NCBI GenBank assembly: GCA_025765615.1
Contig: JAIVFJ010000041.1
Location: forward strand, 1-64,000
Source: Zopfochytrium polystomum
Taxonomy: Eukaryota; Chytridiomycota; Chytridiomycetes; Chytridiales; Chytridiaceae
Direction: 5' to 3'
Length of the DNA stretch: 64,000 nt
The position numbers and the translations under genes were made by a program. Below the pieces are notes generated by a model, which saw only the letters and a program-made list of their open reading frames with translations, did not search any database and had not been told where the DNA came from. The stretch's first letter is position 1. Each line of letters opens with the position of its first letter. Positions 27,006 through 38,771 of the stretch are shown here, in pieces.

Positions 27006-27620
27006 GAGTTTGGGCTCACTTTGGTGTTGGGCGATGGTCCCACTTGTCACTCCAGTGATGGCAGCCGATGGCTTGCGGGCTCCTCTTTTGCTGCTGTTGC
27101 TGCTTCTGCCGCTGCTGCTGCCGCCTCCGTACACGCCGTCCGCGGCAAGATCCGAGGCAGGCGGAGCCGCAAGCGCCCCAGCATCCATTGGTCCATCAAA
27201 GAAAGAGTGGAGGCGCTGGGTGGGCGTCGAGGGAGGTGGCGGGGAGGCCGCAGCCGACGACGAGGACGGGGACAGCGGCGAGGGCATCCCGGCCGCCAGG
27301 TACGACGGCGGGGAGTTCGCGGCGCTCGGAGACGGCGAGCCTGAAGGAACGAGGGCTGCTGCTGCTGCTGCTGAGCCTTCGTGGGGCGAGAGGAGGAACG
27401 CGGCGGCGGCGGCGGCGGCGGCGGACGCCGTGACCGACGCGGGCGAGTGGAAGAGCAAAGAAGAGGCCTTGGTCGCAGATGAGGAGGAGGAGGAGGAGGA
27501 TGACGCTGATGACGTGGATGAGGATGAGGAGAGGCCCTGCATGGCGCCGACGGGGTGGACGAGGACGCCGGGGTAGTGCGGAAGGAGCTGCGGGTGATTC
27601 TGCAACTGCGCGACGACCAT
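25880..27620 (-). CDS. bHLH transcription factor
   Basis: The minus-strand exon ending at 25880 encodes a basic helix-loop-helix domain at about 26,470-26,310. The basic region is RRRVHNAAERARRDAL, with the Glu and Arg that contact E-box DNA, followed by helix 1 (LNSRFYDLAAVVPSL), a short loop with Lys-Pro-Ser-Lys, and helix 2 running into a coiled coil (IGERDNVLQRALQQQDELV) like a leucine zipper extension. The C-terminus is Ala/Ser/Pro-rich. An upstream exon from an ATG at 27620 to about 27025 encodes a Ser/Ala/Pro-rich sequence (MVVAQLQNHPQLLPHYPGVL) and ends at a GTGAGC donor before the GA repeats. I join it as the N-terminus, but the exact splice is unresolved and it could be a separate gene. 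Target genes are unknown. Confidence 0.6.
26806..27003. repeat. (GACA)n and (GA)n microsatellites in an intron
   Basis: A GACA run at about 26,811-26,838 and a GA run at about 26,957-27,003 sit inside the probable large intron of the bHLH gene. Confidence 0.85.
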
Positions 27621-28139
27621 TGCTGTTGGTGCTGGTGCTGAGAGAAACGATGAGATTATTATTATGATTGAAAGTGCCTGGCTGGGCGGGGAGAGAGGGG
27701 AGGGAGGGAGGCAGACAGACAGACAGCGCGAGAACTTTTGGTTTCTGACACCGCGCGCAGCAGACCGACGAACAGGAATGCTCTCTCTCCTGCTCGTCAT
27801 TACGCTCCAGTTCTGTGCGGGGGCTCTGTGGATTTTGCATTGGATCAATTGAGAAGCCGTCGTGGTTTGTCTCAGTCTCTGTCCGTTCGCCCTGATGTCA
27901 CCGGATAAATAAACGCACACACCATGTCCGTCAGTCATATCTGCACACTTTGCGGTATATGCCATCAAGATCCCCGTCTCGATTGCATTTCATGTGACAT
28001 GTCCTGCAATCGAACCAATGGAAAGTAGGAACGACTTTCCTTCTTTGGCCAAGACAGAAAAAATCATCAAACAAACAAAACAAACAACGAAGGTGCCGTC
28101 CAATACCGAGACACACAGAAGAGGCCGCGAACCTCCTCT

Positions 28140-29900
28140 CAACCCGCGTCAGCCACAGTCTGCCTCCGCCGCCGCCGCCGAAGCCGCCGGCGCCCACGCC
28201 GCAACAGCGCCGGCAGCCGTCCGACTCCACCCGTCCCGCACCACAACTCCCCCGACTCCCTCAACACCGACTCCCGCCACCGCCCTCCGACGCTGGAAGC
28301 TACCTCTGTCCTTACTCCCCATGCCATACTGCTTCCCTGCAGCAAGCCTCCCGGCCGCCGGAGGCCGCGGCGAAAACTGACGTCGCCTGTTCGCGTCGTC
28401 TCCTCCCCCAGCAGCAGCGGCGAGCAGTATCGCCACGTCGCGTCTCGCGCTGGTCCCGTCAAACTCAGCGCGTCCCCCGCCGCCGCGGTCGCGCTGTTGT
28501 CCGGCCACCGCCGCCGCCGACACAAGGCTGCCGCCAACACCCCGGCCGCCGCGAACCGGCTCCGCAAACCCATCGCGGGCGTCGCCAAACGCGTCCGGCG
28601 CCGCCCCGCACAGCGGCTCCGTCCCAGGCCCGTCGGCTGTCCCCATCCGGCCTGCATCCGCAGCATACTTCTCCGCTACCGGCTCCTTCCTGGCCACGTG
28701 CGGAGGCGGCGGCGGCCGGGTTCTGGGCGGCGGCGGAATCGACAGCTCGAGCTGCTGAAGCTCCAGGACGAGCTCCTCGAGCTCGCGGTCGTGGGGCGAG
28801 GGGTCGGCGCGCTGTGGGGCGTGGCTGAACGGTGCGGTGTTTGTCGCTCTGGTCAGGGGTGGAAGTGACCGCTGGGGTGCTGCATGGTGGTGGGAAATTT
28901 CGAAATTGGAAGATTTATGCGCATCGTTGCTTTAGGTATCAGCATGTGCTGCGCAGCCGATCTCAAGATAACCCCCCACACATACCCAGTTTCAGCAAAT
29001 GCGGCCGCTGCTCTTGGCCGAAACTTTCTCGTGTTGCCACCCTATTCGACTCGGGGCTTTCGTTGGGCCTACCAGATGCACCGTCAACCACCTCTGCCTG
29101 CAGTCTTCCTATTTCATGTTGGAGTGCTTTCTTCTCCTCCAAAAGTAGCTCTCTTTCTTTGTTTAGGTCACTCAATTGCGCTCCAGGAAGAATGCAGAAA
29201 CTGCAAATTCGTAGACGCACCTTATAAGGTCTCGCGTCTCCGGGGAATCGCAATCTTTGTTGTTTAATCGACGGTGAATCGTCCTCAGTCGCTCTGATAT
29301 CCGATAATCTGGGCGGGCAATTCGAACTGTTGTTTTTCAGAATTAGAGAAACCGAAAGTTCACGCGTTGAGGAACTTACCAAAGTCGCGCTTTAACCTCT
29401 CATAGTAGTGACCTGCACTCTTTCGCATGACGTCAGCTGTTGAACATTTGAGGCAGCAGGCAGAAGCAGTTTTGCGAAAGTCACTCGCCATGATTGCTCG
29501 AGCTCAAATCAGCACATTCGTAGTCCCTACGTTCAACGGGCGTGGCCTGCGGCCCACATTTGGCGTTAGGATCGCTGCTCATTAAAATCATGCGCCTGTG
29601 TGGTAGGGACGACCGGCGAGATATTGAGTTGGCTCTCACCCCTCTCATCTCGCCCTGAATCTCCCGGAGCGCATCAAACTCGTTTCGGAGATCCAGCAGT
29701 TCATCCAAGGCGGCCGAGCCCACGATTCGGGACGCTGCGTTCCAGTCTGCCGAGTCTGGCGTCAGCAGGCTTCCGTAGTCTGGCTCGGGTGGGAGTGGCT
29801 CCAGAACTTCGCGGGATGAGGGAAGCACCGGTCGTCTGGGCTGGTTGGGCGTGGTGGTGCAGCGTTGCATCCGGCGCTCGTCGGCGGGGACTGAATACAT
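28140..29900 (-). CDS. unrecognised coiled-coil protein
   Basis: I do not recognise this gene. On the minus strand an ATG at 29900 opens an exon containing ALDELLDLRNEFDALREI. After one or two short introns comes a charged exon (MRKSAGHYYERLKRDF) that splices at a GTAAGT donor near 29380 to RIARPDYRISERLRTIHRRL. After another intron with a GTGCGT donor follows a strong coiled coil (LSDLNKERELLLEEKKALQH). The last exon (to about 28149) has ELEELVLELQQLELS and a Gly/Ala-rich tail. The splice pattern is inferred from frame and GT-AG sites only. It lies 45 bp downstream of the SMYD gene on the same strand. The ends are uncertain. Confidence 0.35.
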
Positions 29901-29945
29901 TTTGAGACAAGTTGGAACAACAACAAACCCACAGCATCTATTTTG

Positions 29946-31439
29946 TTAAGGAGCACGATGTGCAGACTGGATATCATTCAGCTGCGCAATAGCTTCGGCA
30001 ACAATAGGGTGTCCGTCCCCATGAGTCTTTGACAGCCGTTTTGCCGCATCCATCATCGCCGATTCAACCTCGTCATTGGCGGATGGGGCCATGACAGCCA
30101 TTAGCTTTGCGGATACAAACCGCTGCACGGACAGAAGTGGGTGAAGCGGAGGATAGACCACGTCCATAGTCTCACATAATGCATTGGACACTAGAAGTGC
30201 CATTCCCCAATCTTTCGCCGCTAAGCATGCTTCTAGGTGCTTCCGCCGTGCCTGCAGTAGCAGTGGTGATCCCTCCGGGACCAAGTCCTCCAATTCCTTC
30301 GCCAGCGCGGCAATCTTCTCGAGACGTCCACGCACAGCATCGGCCTCCTGCACCCGCTCCCGCAGCGCCTCGATTCGAACTCGCACAGAAGAGAAGGTTT
30401 CTGGAGAAACGGCTCCGCAGTTGCTGCACGTAGCTGTGGTGATGGCGCCGGAAATGAATCCCGTCTTGCACTGTGGGCAGCGTCCAAGGGCTGCCGGCTC
30501 TGCTGCCTGCCGGCTGCACAGTTCGCACGCGCAGTCGAAGAAGTAGCGCGACGAGAGTTCGGCGCGCCGTTTGACAACTTCGTCGGCAATCTCGAGGTAG
30601 CTCTGTGTGAGCTTTTTTGTACCAGAGTTAGTGAATGAAGTCTCAAGTGAACCACAAAGTCGATGCGGCTATGTGTTGTGCTTTACCTCCTCGCCCTCTT
30701 CAATGTCTCTCAGCGCGCGTAGCGTAGCGACCGGACCTCGAAAAACGATTACAGCGTTCGGCCAGCATGAGTGATTCATCATCGCAAAGCGGCAAGGGAC
30801 AGATACACCAATGTTCACCATCTCCCCATCCCCGACGGCCATCGAGTTGGTGCTAAACCTGCAAAACATTCCCAACAGGTCCGCGGCGCTGGTCGGCTGC
30901 TGCTTGCCCCGCGGCGGCTGCCCCAACTCTCCCAGCCCAGCGCCGCCGTCGCTTCCACCCTTGCCGTCAACCTCGACCGTTCCCAGCGCACCAAGCAGCA
31001 TGGCCATCTGCGCAAACGTCTCCACTGCGTCCGGCGCAAACCGATCGCGGTGGCTCTCCAGCGCCGCGACCGCCTCCCACGCTGCCGGGTCCGACCTGCA
31101 CGCGGTCCACAGCCGTACGACCGCGCGCATCGCCGCCGTCAGCCGCCGCGGGCGCGCGGCCACGATCGTCCGGCACTCGGCCTTGTGCTGCGGCCAGTCG
31201 GCGCGCTGGCAGCCGGTGCTGCAGTACCGGACGTGCTTGCAGGCAGCGCATTGCGACAGCGAGGTGCAGGCGCCGGCGCCGGCGGCGGCAAAGCAGCGCG
31301 CGCAGTGCGTATTGAGGTGCAAGTCGTCGGGGATGGTGATGACGGGCGTCTCGGTTGCGATCTGCGTGCCGGCGGGGTAACGCCGCGTTGCAAAGAGCCC
31401 GCGGCCGCGGGACGCGCCGGCGGGGCGGACGTCGGTCAT
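29946..31439 (-). CDS. SET and MYND domain (SMYD-type) lysine methyltransferase
   Basis: SMYD proteins methylate lysines on histones or other proteins using S-adenosylmethionine. From the ATG at 31439 the protein has the split SET start (SRGRGLFATRRYPAG). It continues with a MYND zinc finger of paired Cys/His (CARC...CAACKHVRYCS...HKAEC) and the SET core MMNHSCWPNAVIVF. After an intron at 30612-30686 it has the post-SET cysteines (YFFDCACELC, then CPQC and CSNC) and a C-terminal helical region ending ...SAHRAP. The intron ends AAAAAAG, and the join gives GEE-LTQSYLEI as in other SMYDs. An in-frame ATG at 31550 would add 37 residues without obvious domain content. Its promoter is shared with MED12, starting 267 bp away on the other strand. 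Confidence 0.88.
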
Positions 31440-31705
31440 CGAGGTGCAGAGTGGGACGTGACTTCGCTTGACATTGGTGCCGTCCGCCCAGTCTCCCTCT
31501 CTCTCTGTCGCAAGGTCCCTTGTCACACGGCGTTGATCTAGATCGGCCAAGTGCAGCCGATCAACTCGTCTTTGTTGAGCCCCGCCCGTGCCCCACCCAG
31601 TCTTCCTCGATCCGCGCCGTTTTCAACGCTGCTCCGTCTCCGCTCCGTTTCCTTTCGAAGCCTTGAACCCCCCTGATCGAGCAGCAACAGTTCGTACGGT
31701 CCGCA
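31440..31705. promoter_or_regulatory. divergent promoter region, SMYD / MED12
   Basis: 266 bp separate the two inferred start codons, which point away from each other. No specific element is claimed. Confidence 0.45.
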
Positions 31706-34700
31706 ATGGGCGCAAATCCGCCACTCGAGCCATTCGCCCTTCCCCTGCCGTCTCACCGTCAGCTGGACGTGACGGGCAAACTAGGCAAGTCAAGGGAGCA
31801 CCCCAGGCGTCTTCTAACCAATTGATTTTTTTCTCTGCAGGTTTCGCGGATGTATTTCCTCAGCGGCCCGGCCAGGAAGAAGATGTCTTGACGGAGAGCA
31901 ACATGCGACAGGGATTTATGCCCAACAACCCGCTGCAGGTTGTTCGTCCCGATGGTCCGTGCATCGCAGTTCTCACACTGTCTTCTTAGAATGAGACCCT
32001 ATCGGCATTTGATATATATAGGGACAAGATCATGTCTGACCAAGGCGTAACGCTTAAACTGCAAAAACTTGCAGCCGAAGTCAGTCGTGTGAAGCAGCAG
32101 TACCAGAAAATACCACCGTCAGTAGGACTTGTCTTTAATGAATTGGACCTTAGCATCTAACTGAATAACTTTCAGGGCGACTTCTTTTCAAGCACCCGTG
32201 CGGCAAGCATGCAACTTTAACTGGATGTCTCAGTTTTCTCAGCCCAATGTCCCCATGCGAACATTGGCTGAGGTCGTCCCGACAGAACCAAGGTTTGCCT
32301 CCCGAGGAGCCATCTCGAGAGAATAATTTGCGCTTTTCCCCAGAACAAAAGCCGAGCTCCTTCAAGAGATTATCAACAAGCGGTTGCCTCTGACGAGGGC
32401 ATCGTGGCTTATTAAAGTCTGCCTACTACATGAGGGCGTGAGTGGATGCTCTCTGTGTCGAAATTTGTTGACATAATGATCCAGCGACAGCGAAGCTGGA
32501 CTCAGGATAGGGACATGATTCTCGAGTGGACAAAAGAGGTGACCAAGTTCATGCAAGGGCAGTGGGATTTGCTTCGAGTTCAGCCAACGAAAACAAACTC
32601 TCGGAAAAAAAACCTAGTTTCGGACGCTGGGAAGTGGCTCAGACCCGAAGATCGAGCGGCGTTCTGTGCCAAATGGAAATATTGGTAATTTGCTTGCATG
32701 ATTGTGGCTACCTCTTGTTCTAAAAGAGTATTCAAGCCTCCGTTTGGTAACATGGCAGTACGACGAGGGCCTTATGGACCAGAGAGAGACCTTGAAATGG
32801 ATTCTTGACCGATTTAAGGAGTCCAACTTTGATCAGGTAGATCAGCACTTCCAGCTCACACACAACTAAACAGTTCTCAACAAGACTTCTGCCGTGATTC
32901 CCCTTATCGCTCACTTTATACCACAGTATGCGAGGTCGCGGCAACTTGCTCGATTCCTGATTGATCTTTACTTGGCAAAGTTAACAAGAGTGAGAAATCA
33001 GCCAATTGATCGTAATGTTCTTTCATTGACCGTCACAACAGCTGAACTTGCTTCGAGAAAACAAACTTGTTTTCAACCAGTACTTATCTCTAATCTCACT
33101 GGCGCAGGTGGCTATGAGTGCTTGCTTGAAAGAATTTTTATTAACCCTATGCTTGCAGTATACGGTCCTTTGTGCTCCTGATTCATTTGTAAACCCGAGC
33201 ATATGGGATTCCTTGAAAGATTTCCGCCCTGACGTATTCGGCAAACCGCCTCCGATTTTTCACGTAGGTTTTCCCTTCCGCTTGCTCCATTGCATCACTC
33301 ATTGGTACACAGCCTGCCTCGAGAGAGGGATTCCTTTACGGTGAAATACGGAAGCTGGAGTTTCGACTCCATGCTCGCGTCTTGGCTCTGAAATCTTCCA
33401 ATGATATTGTCGTGCGGAATCCTCAATTCGAATCTACCAATCGTCCTGAATTGGTAAGTGACACCGCAGGGGATGCGATGCGTGCTTACCATTGGATTAA
33501 ATCTGCAAGAACATTTTTGCTGAGGACTTTCCGTTAGCGTTTGTCGCCATTGCGGACGGATACAGATTTGACTCCAGTGACTCCATCGGGGCTTCACTTG
33601 AGCAATTGATCCTGTCCGCCAGGGACGCGTCCGACATCCTTCTAAATGTTGCCATTATTTCACGAGCGATAGAGCGAGAGCCAAATTTGCTGGAATCGCT
33701 TCAGCCGGCGCTTACGTCTTTTTTGCACAAACGTTTATCAGCGGGTAACTCGACAGAGAAAGGTCTGCTAACTGATTCGGTGGAAACGACTCTAAAGCCG
33801 ACCTCCAGAGTTTCGAAATCTGTTGGGATTCTTTACTGAGCTTTCTCGGCGATCTCTGTTTTCTTACTCCAAGTTCTTGCAGTACCTTATTGCGAGGGGA
33901 GACCTGGATGACGAAGAGGTTGGTACAGAGCCTGTGCCGGTTCTGCACTAATGTTGTCATTAGGCTACCAATCCTTTGAGGAAATTTATAACTTGCTTGC
34001 CATTCTTTAATGCTTCTCGTGCTGGGCTGGCCTATCGCTCCAGCCTTCTGTACAGCAAGAATGGAAAAGCGGTAAGTATAACTGATAACTGAAAATTTAC
34101 ATGGGCTCACTATCTGTTAGGAGAAGCTGTCCTCTGATGCCCGGATCGAGGACGCGAAGCAGATTGTTGTCGGGGTCTTGAAGGGAATGTTCAAAAACGG
34201 CGAATTGAACCTGTACAGAAGCACAAACCGGAAAGAAGCGACAGAAGGGTCGCTGCTGGATTTGAAGCGGCTAGAACTGGCTGTTAGCACAATGTCCTCG
34301 TTCGAGACACAAAGTGTCGCAGAATGGTTGAAGGGACAAATTACTGAATTCGTCGTCCAGTCGGTTGTGTGAGTGTTTGTGGCAACTCCGTGGCTACCTT
34401 AACCAGTTTCGCAGTATAAATGTTAATGACTGGAAAAAGCACTTGTCTGGCTCTGCTCCTGGTTCCTCCATGTTAACGATTGACGAGTTCATTGCATCAG
34501 TCAGGATTCTAGAGGTCCTTAATGTGGAGCACGTAATACTTGAGGTGAGCAGAGTATGCGGTGCTGTCGTCCTCAAATACGGTTTTAGATCTGTATTTGG
34601 CTTATAACGAGGTCGGGCGAGAAGGGATTATTGCGATACGTAATAGATGCGCTCCGGCGACTGTACAGCCGACTCGTTCTCACAGGCGAAATCACTGCAA

Positions 34701-37700
34701 TGTTTAATGGGCTGTGGGGCCATGTAAGGTCATCTTTTGGAGGCAGCTCCACCCGCTGACCTATTTTCAAGTTTAATTCGCTTCAAAAAGCGAAATTTAG
34801 CTCAATCGAGTGCGCCCTACAGCAATTTCTGCTCTCTCTTTATACCCAACCGTTACTTGAATGCCCCGCGGTCGCTAAAGTGGCGCTCTCAGAACTTCAA
34901 CAGAACAAAGTTAATAAAGTAAGTGGGGCCGGCGTGTTCTTCTTCAAAACTTCTGTCTTACGGTATCTTTCCAGCCTCCAAAGGATAATGCTGCCGAGTT
35001 TCCCGACATCAGAGACCTGCGCGACACTGACGAGTCCATTGCAGCTGCCGTGTCTAATCTTATATACCGATATTCATTTAATCCTGATTCCACCAAACGG
35101 ATTTTCCTCTACTCCATTGAGATGTTGAAAAAGATATCGCTTGCAAACCAGTGAGCTACGTGAAACTTAATATCACAATATTCTTACGTCTTTTTATAGG
35201 TCCGCATGTCGCACGACAGAGAATCGATACAGTTGTTGAAGTGCTGTGTCAATTCAATAACAGCAGTGGCTATCTGGAGTCGGTCGTTCAGGACTATCTC
35301 TTGGATTTGGTGGCGAATCCGTCCAAGTTCCCTGAGCAAATCAGTAACCCCTTAAGTCCGACACAGTCCGGTTGGTTCTTGACTTTCCTATTCAAGCTCT
35401 TGCTTTCAAAAAGTCTATCTGTCACGATTGTTGTGAATAGCTTATTAGTCCCTGGAGTGACCAAAATATTGAACGAGGTTGCTGTTTAAGCGTGCGTGGG
35501 TGTGAAGGTCTAAAACTTTCTCAGGGGTTCAAAGGCTCTCTTTTGGAACTTACTTACTACGTTCTTCTCCTTGGCCAAGCTATTCTTGCACACGAAACGG
35601 TTGCAAATAGATTCCCTTGCTTCACAATTGGTCTCAGAGTAAGACCAACCGAATACAAATAATCAGTACCTTGTCTCATCCATCGCTTTCAGGATCTATT
35701 CACAATCGATGCTGCCCGTTCGTACGACTTTAATTCGCCGAATGTTAACAAAGACATTTTCATCTTCCTTCGTTCCGTATGCCAATTGCGGGTGATTCTG
35801 AAGAGCGCTTTGGCAGATTCATCGCCGTCAAAAGCTCCAATGCTGACTCTTGTGAACGATTTTGTCGGATTCGTGTCATCTAACGAACGAATCCGCAGTA
35901 CCTGCCGAGCAAACTGCGAGTCGCTGTATGAGCTTTCGCTCGTCCCGTGGCTAAATATGGAGCGGGAACTGGCGATTCGGAACGCCCAAAAAGCTTCAAC
36001 CCAGAATGCACAGCTTCAAGCGAGCCAGAAGAGAAAAGTGCTTCTTGCCAAACCCAAAGAAGACTTGCGGCAGCAACAGCAGGATCAATGTCTCGCATCA
36101 TTGGATTTTCTGTACAATATTATCTTCGTAGACGAAAAATCTCCCTTCGGCTCAGGCTTTCCTCAGACATTATCGAACATTGGCGCTTTGTTTAACAGAC
36201 TAGCCGACTCCATTGACAGCAAGCCACTGGCGTTAACAATCGTGCAGATAAAAGTTCTCTTCAAGTCCATTCAACTTCTCGACGTTCTGTTACCGACCTT
36301 AAAAGACATTCCGCTGAGCCAATTTGACAGCATGCTGGCGCAAAAGGCAGTCGAGATGGCATTTCGCGAAGGCGGTCATCGGCTTCACGATCTCCTACCA
36401 GTGGGAGTCAACTTGCACGGGCTCGAGATTATCAGGACGCGGTCCGAGCTGCACCTTGCCCAGGTTCTCCGCTTTCTTGACCTTCCCGACGGAGTGAAAG
36501 GCTGGTCGTCGGCCGAAGGGGTGGATGAAGCTAATGCCGGACTGACGTCTGCCGCGATGGGGCTCATCGACGCGCTTGAAAAGGCCGAACCACAGCTGTT
36601 CCAGCCATCGATGGACGGCAGGCTCCCTGAACCCATCGTCAAGTTTGTGGCCTCTACTTTCTCGCAGATGAGGTGGTTTTTGGAGAAAGCTTCCCAGTTG
36701 GAGGTTGTCGAATTTGGTGGTTTAAAAGCCCCGTCCAACGACGCTCCGCTCCACCCCGAAGTTGCGGTGGGAATTTCTGCTTCTATTCCTTCATCATTCC
36801 TTCGTTTTAATCCTTGAGAGTAGGCCGATTACTTGGTTCATATTCGCAGCTGGTACGTATACTTTCTACAGTGCGGAGAAATCACTTACCATAATGCACA
36901 GTTTTGTGAGCCGACTACGTTGCCTGGCGAGAATGGTTCCCTTGGTGATGAGCCATGTCGAGCAATTTAACTTGATTGAGCTGATGGATGCGCTCCTAAT
37001 GTTGCTATCCACCACACTGGTGCATGGCAATGGGTCGCAAATGGATCTATTCACCTTCACATATGACCTCACTGGTTGGATTCAGGACGAGATTCTTCGG
37101 ACCGAAAAGATCAAGCAAAGCATGCTCGTTTTGCTGCGGGTAACATATTCCATTCTACCTTGTTGAAAGTAATATTTATGCCTACCGACTACTAAACACA
37201 GGATATTCCAAGTCGAATGAACTATCGGTCTTGCGTAGTGGAAAAGATCCTCCTGCTCCTTCCTTTCCAAGCCAACAACGTGTACTGCGAGCAACTGATA
37301 CACTCCAGCTCAACCACCGGATCGACACCAGCCCTAGCACACTTCAAACCCCTCGAAACAATCGAACAGTGGCAAAACGTAAGCCCCTTCTGCGAGCCAG
37401 TGCCAGAGGGGGAGGGCTCTGCATGGTGGACGCCCCCGGCGGAGCTGAACAACACTCCCATCTCGCTAAGCATGTTTGGTGCCCGAGTCGTCGGTCCGCC
37501 CACCAAGCCGCTCCTGGAACGGTTGCAGGACGAAGGCTGGGAGTTTGGCAGCGTCACGAATCCCGAGCCGTTCCTGGCGAATATGCGGGAGGCGATGCAG
37601 CGAAAACGTACCGTCGGCGGTGGACGGAGACGACGACGAGGATGCTTGCGACGGGGATGTTGAGGTTGTCGGGGTGGGCGGCAGCGAGGACGAGGAAGGG

Positions 37701-37859
37701 GAGGAGGGTGTTGTGGAAGTTCCCTTGGACGAGGTGCCGGACCGCGCCGCTGGAGGTAATTGGGAAGGTGCGGGTGGAGGAGAGAGACTTCGACGTGCGC
37801 GGTTGGATGGCAACGGCGAAATGGACGAGCGAGAGGTCAAGAGACTAAGAAATTCGTAG
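31706..37859 (+). CDS. MED12: Mediator complex subunit 12
   Basis: Subunit of the CDK8 kinase module of Mediator. Exon 1 begins at the ATG at 31706. Exon 2 carries the Med12 signature (FADVFPQRPGQEEDVLTESN), followed by NPLQ and NETLSAFDIYRDKI. The next exons give KIPPATSFQAP and the Med12-type RLPLTRASWLIKV. Early introns are 31785-31840 (GCAAGT donor), 31939-31989 and a series of short ones. The body (33-37 kb) is Leu-rich helical sequence in at least fifteen exons, with a large exon at about 35,786-36,770. The C-terminus has ISLSMFGARVVGPPTKPLL and an acidic tail. A one-base frame break occurs at the A run 37603-37606, just before that tail. Exon boundaries between 32.4 and 36 kb were only partly resolved. 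Confidence 0.85.
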
Positions 37860-37967
37860 CGTCTCGGCTGTTTTGGGTTTAAGATTGTGATCACGTGCCC
37901 GGAGGGATTGTCATTGTTGGGCGGAAACGCGATCTGTTTCTTGCGATCGGACCGAAAGCGCAGTAAG

Positions 37968-38771
37968 ATGGGGACTCAAGCAAGCGGCACCCCCATCGCA
38001 CACACCGTCGACGACTCGTGCATCTTCTGCCGCATCGTCGCCCGCAAAAGTCCAGCGCACATCCTCTATGAAGACGATCGCATTCTGGCTTTCCTTGACA
38101 TCGCTCCGATGACCAAAGGTACGAGGTCTCTCGGTTACTGCTTTCACTGACTCGAAACCGCATTCAAGGACACACGCTCGTTATACCAAAGGGACACTTC
38201 GCCAACTTGCTTGAGGTAGACTCAGACACCCTTTCGCATCTCGTTTGCGCTATTCCTTGGCTGGCGAAGGACATCATGAAAGCCGTCGGCAGTTCTGCTT
38301 TCAATGTCCTGCAGAATAATGGCGCTGTGGCCGGCCAGGTGTGTGAATTACTTGCTTCGCGCCATACGTTGAGCCATGCGTGCTAATGGTTGGGGCGTGC
38401 TCTTCGGCACGGTGCAGGTTATTTTCCATCTTCATTTTCACATTATGCCGCGATCGGTCGGTGATGGTATGTTCCCCCACACTGCCAAAAACCCGGAGGG
38501 CGCTAAGCAGCCGATGCGGCCAGTTCATCGCCCTCCGACTTTAACAGCAGAGCTGGGTGCACCGTTGGTGAAGGAGATAAGAAACAAACTAAAAGAATCT
38601 GGTAAACTTTACAACTCTGTTACATACGTTTGCTGTGGGCGGGTATGTCAGTCATCGCCTTTCTTTGGCTTTGCCACCCTCTCTGGACGGCGCTGTGCCG
38701 CTTCGTGGTTTGCCAGCTCAGGGGGAACGCGAGATATGGAGGACTTCTGGAGCATCTGTTTGAGGTCGTAG
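37968..38771 (+). CDS. HNT1: HIT-family nucleotide hydrolase (HINT type)
   Basis: Histidine-triad phosphoramidase that acts on AMP conjugates. The N-terminal exon (37968-38118) has [19 protein letters not shown]. Exon 2 (38169-38338) has [13 protein letters not shown] and [12 protein letters not shown]. Exon 3 (from 38418) carries the catalytic triad segment [12 protein letters not shown] (His-x-His-x-His). The first intron ends in TTCAAG. The expected C-terminus (about KLKES) falls near 38600, but the frame has no stop until 38771. The true end may therefore be an unresolved short exon, and as drawn the gene overlaps the 3' coding end of the Prp28 gene on the other strand. Confidence 0.85.

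Noticed and set aside
27357..27425. GCT/GGC trinucleotide runs taken as a repeat array or CRISPR-like unit
   Set aside because: They are Ala-codon runs in the Ala/Ser-rich bHLH N-terminus, read antisense, with no spacer structure.
26877..27968. 363-codon minus-strand frame read as one protein
   Set aside because: Only its middle, from the ATG at 27620 to about 27025, looks coding; both ends are microsatellite or untranslated-looking sequence.
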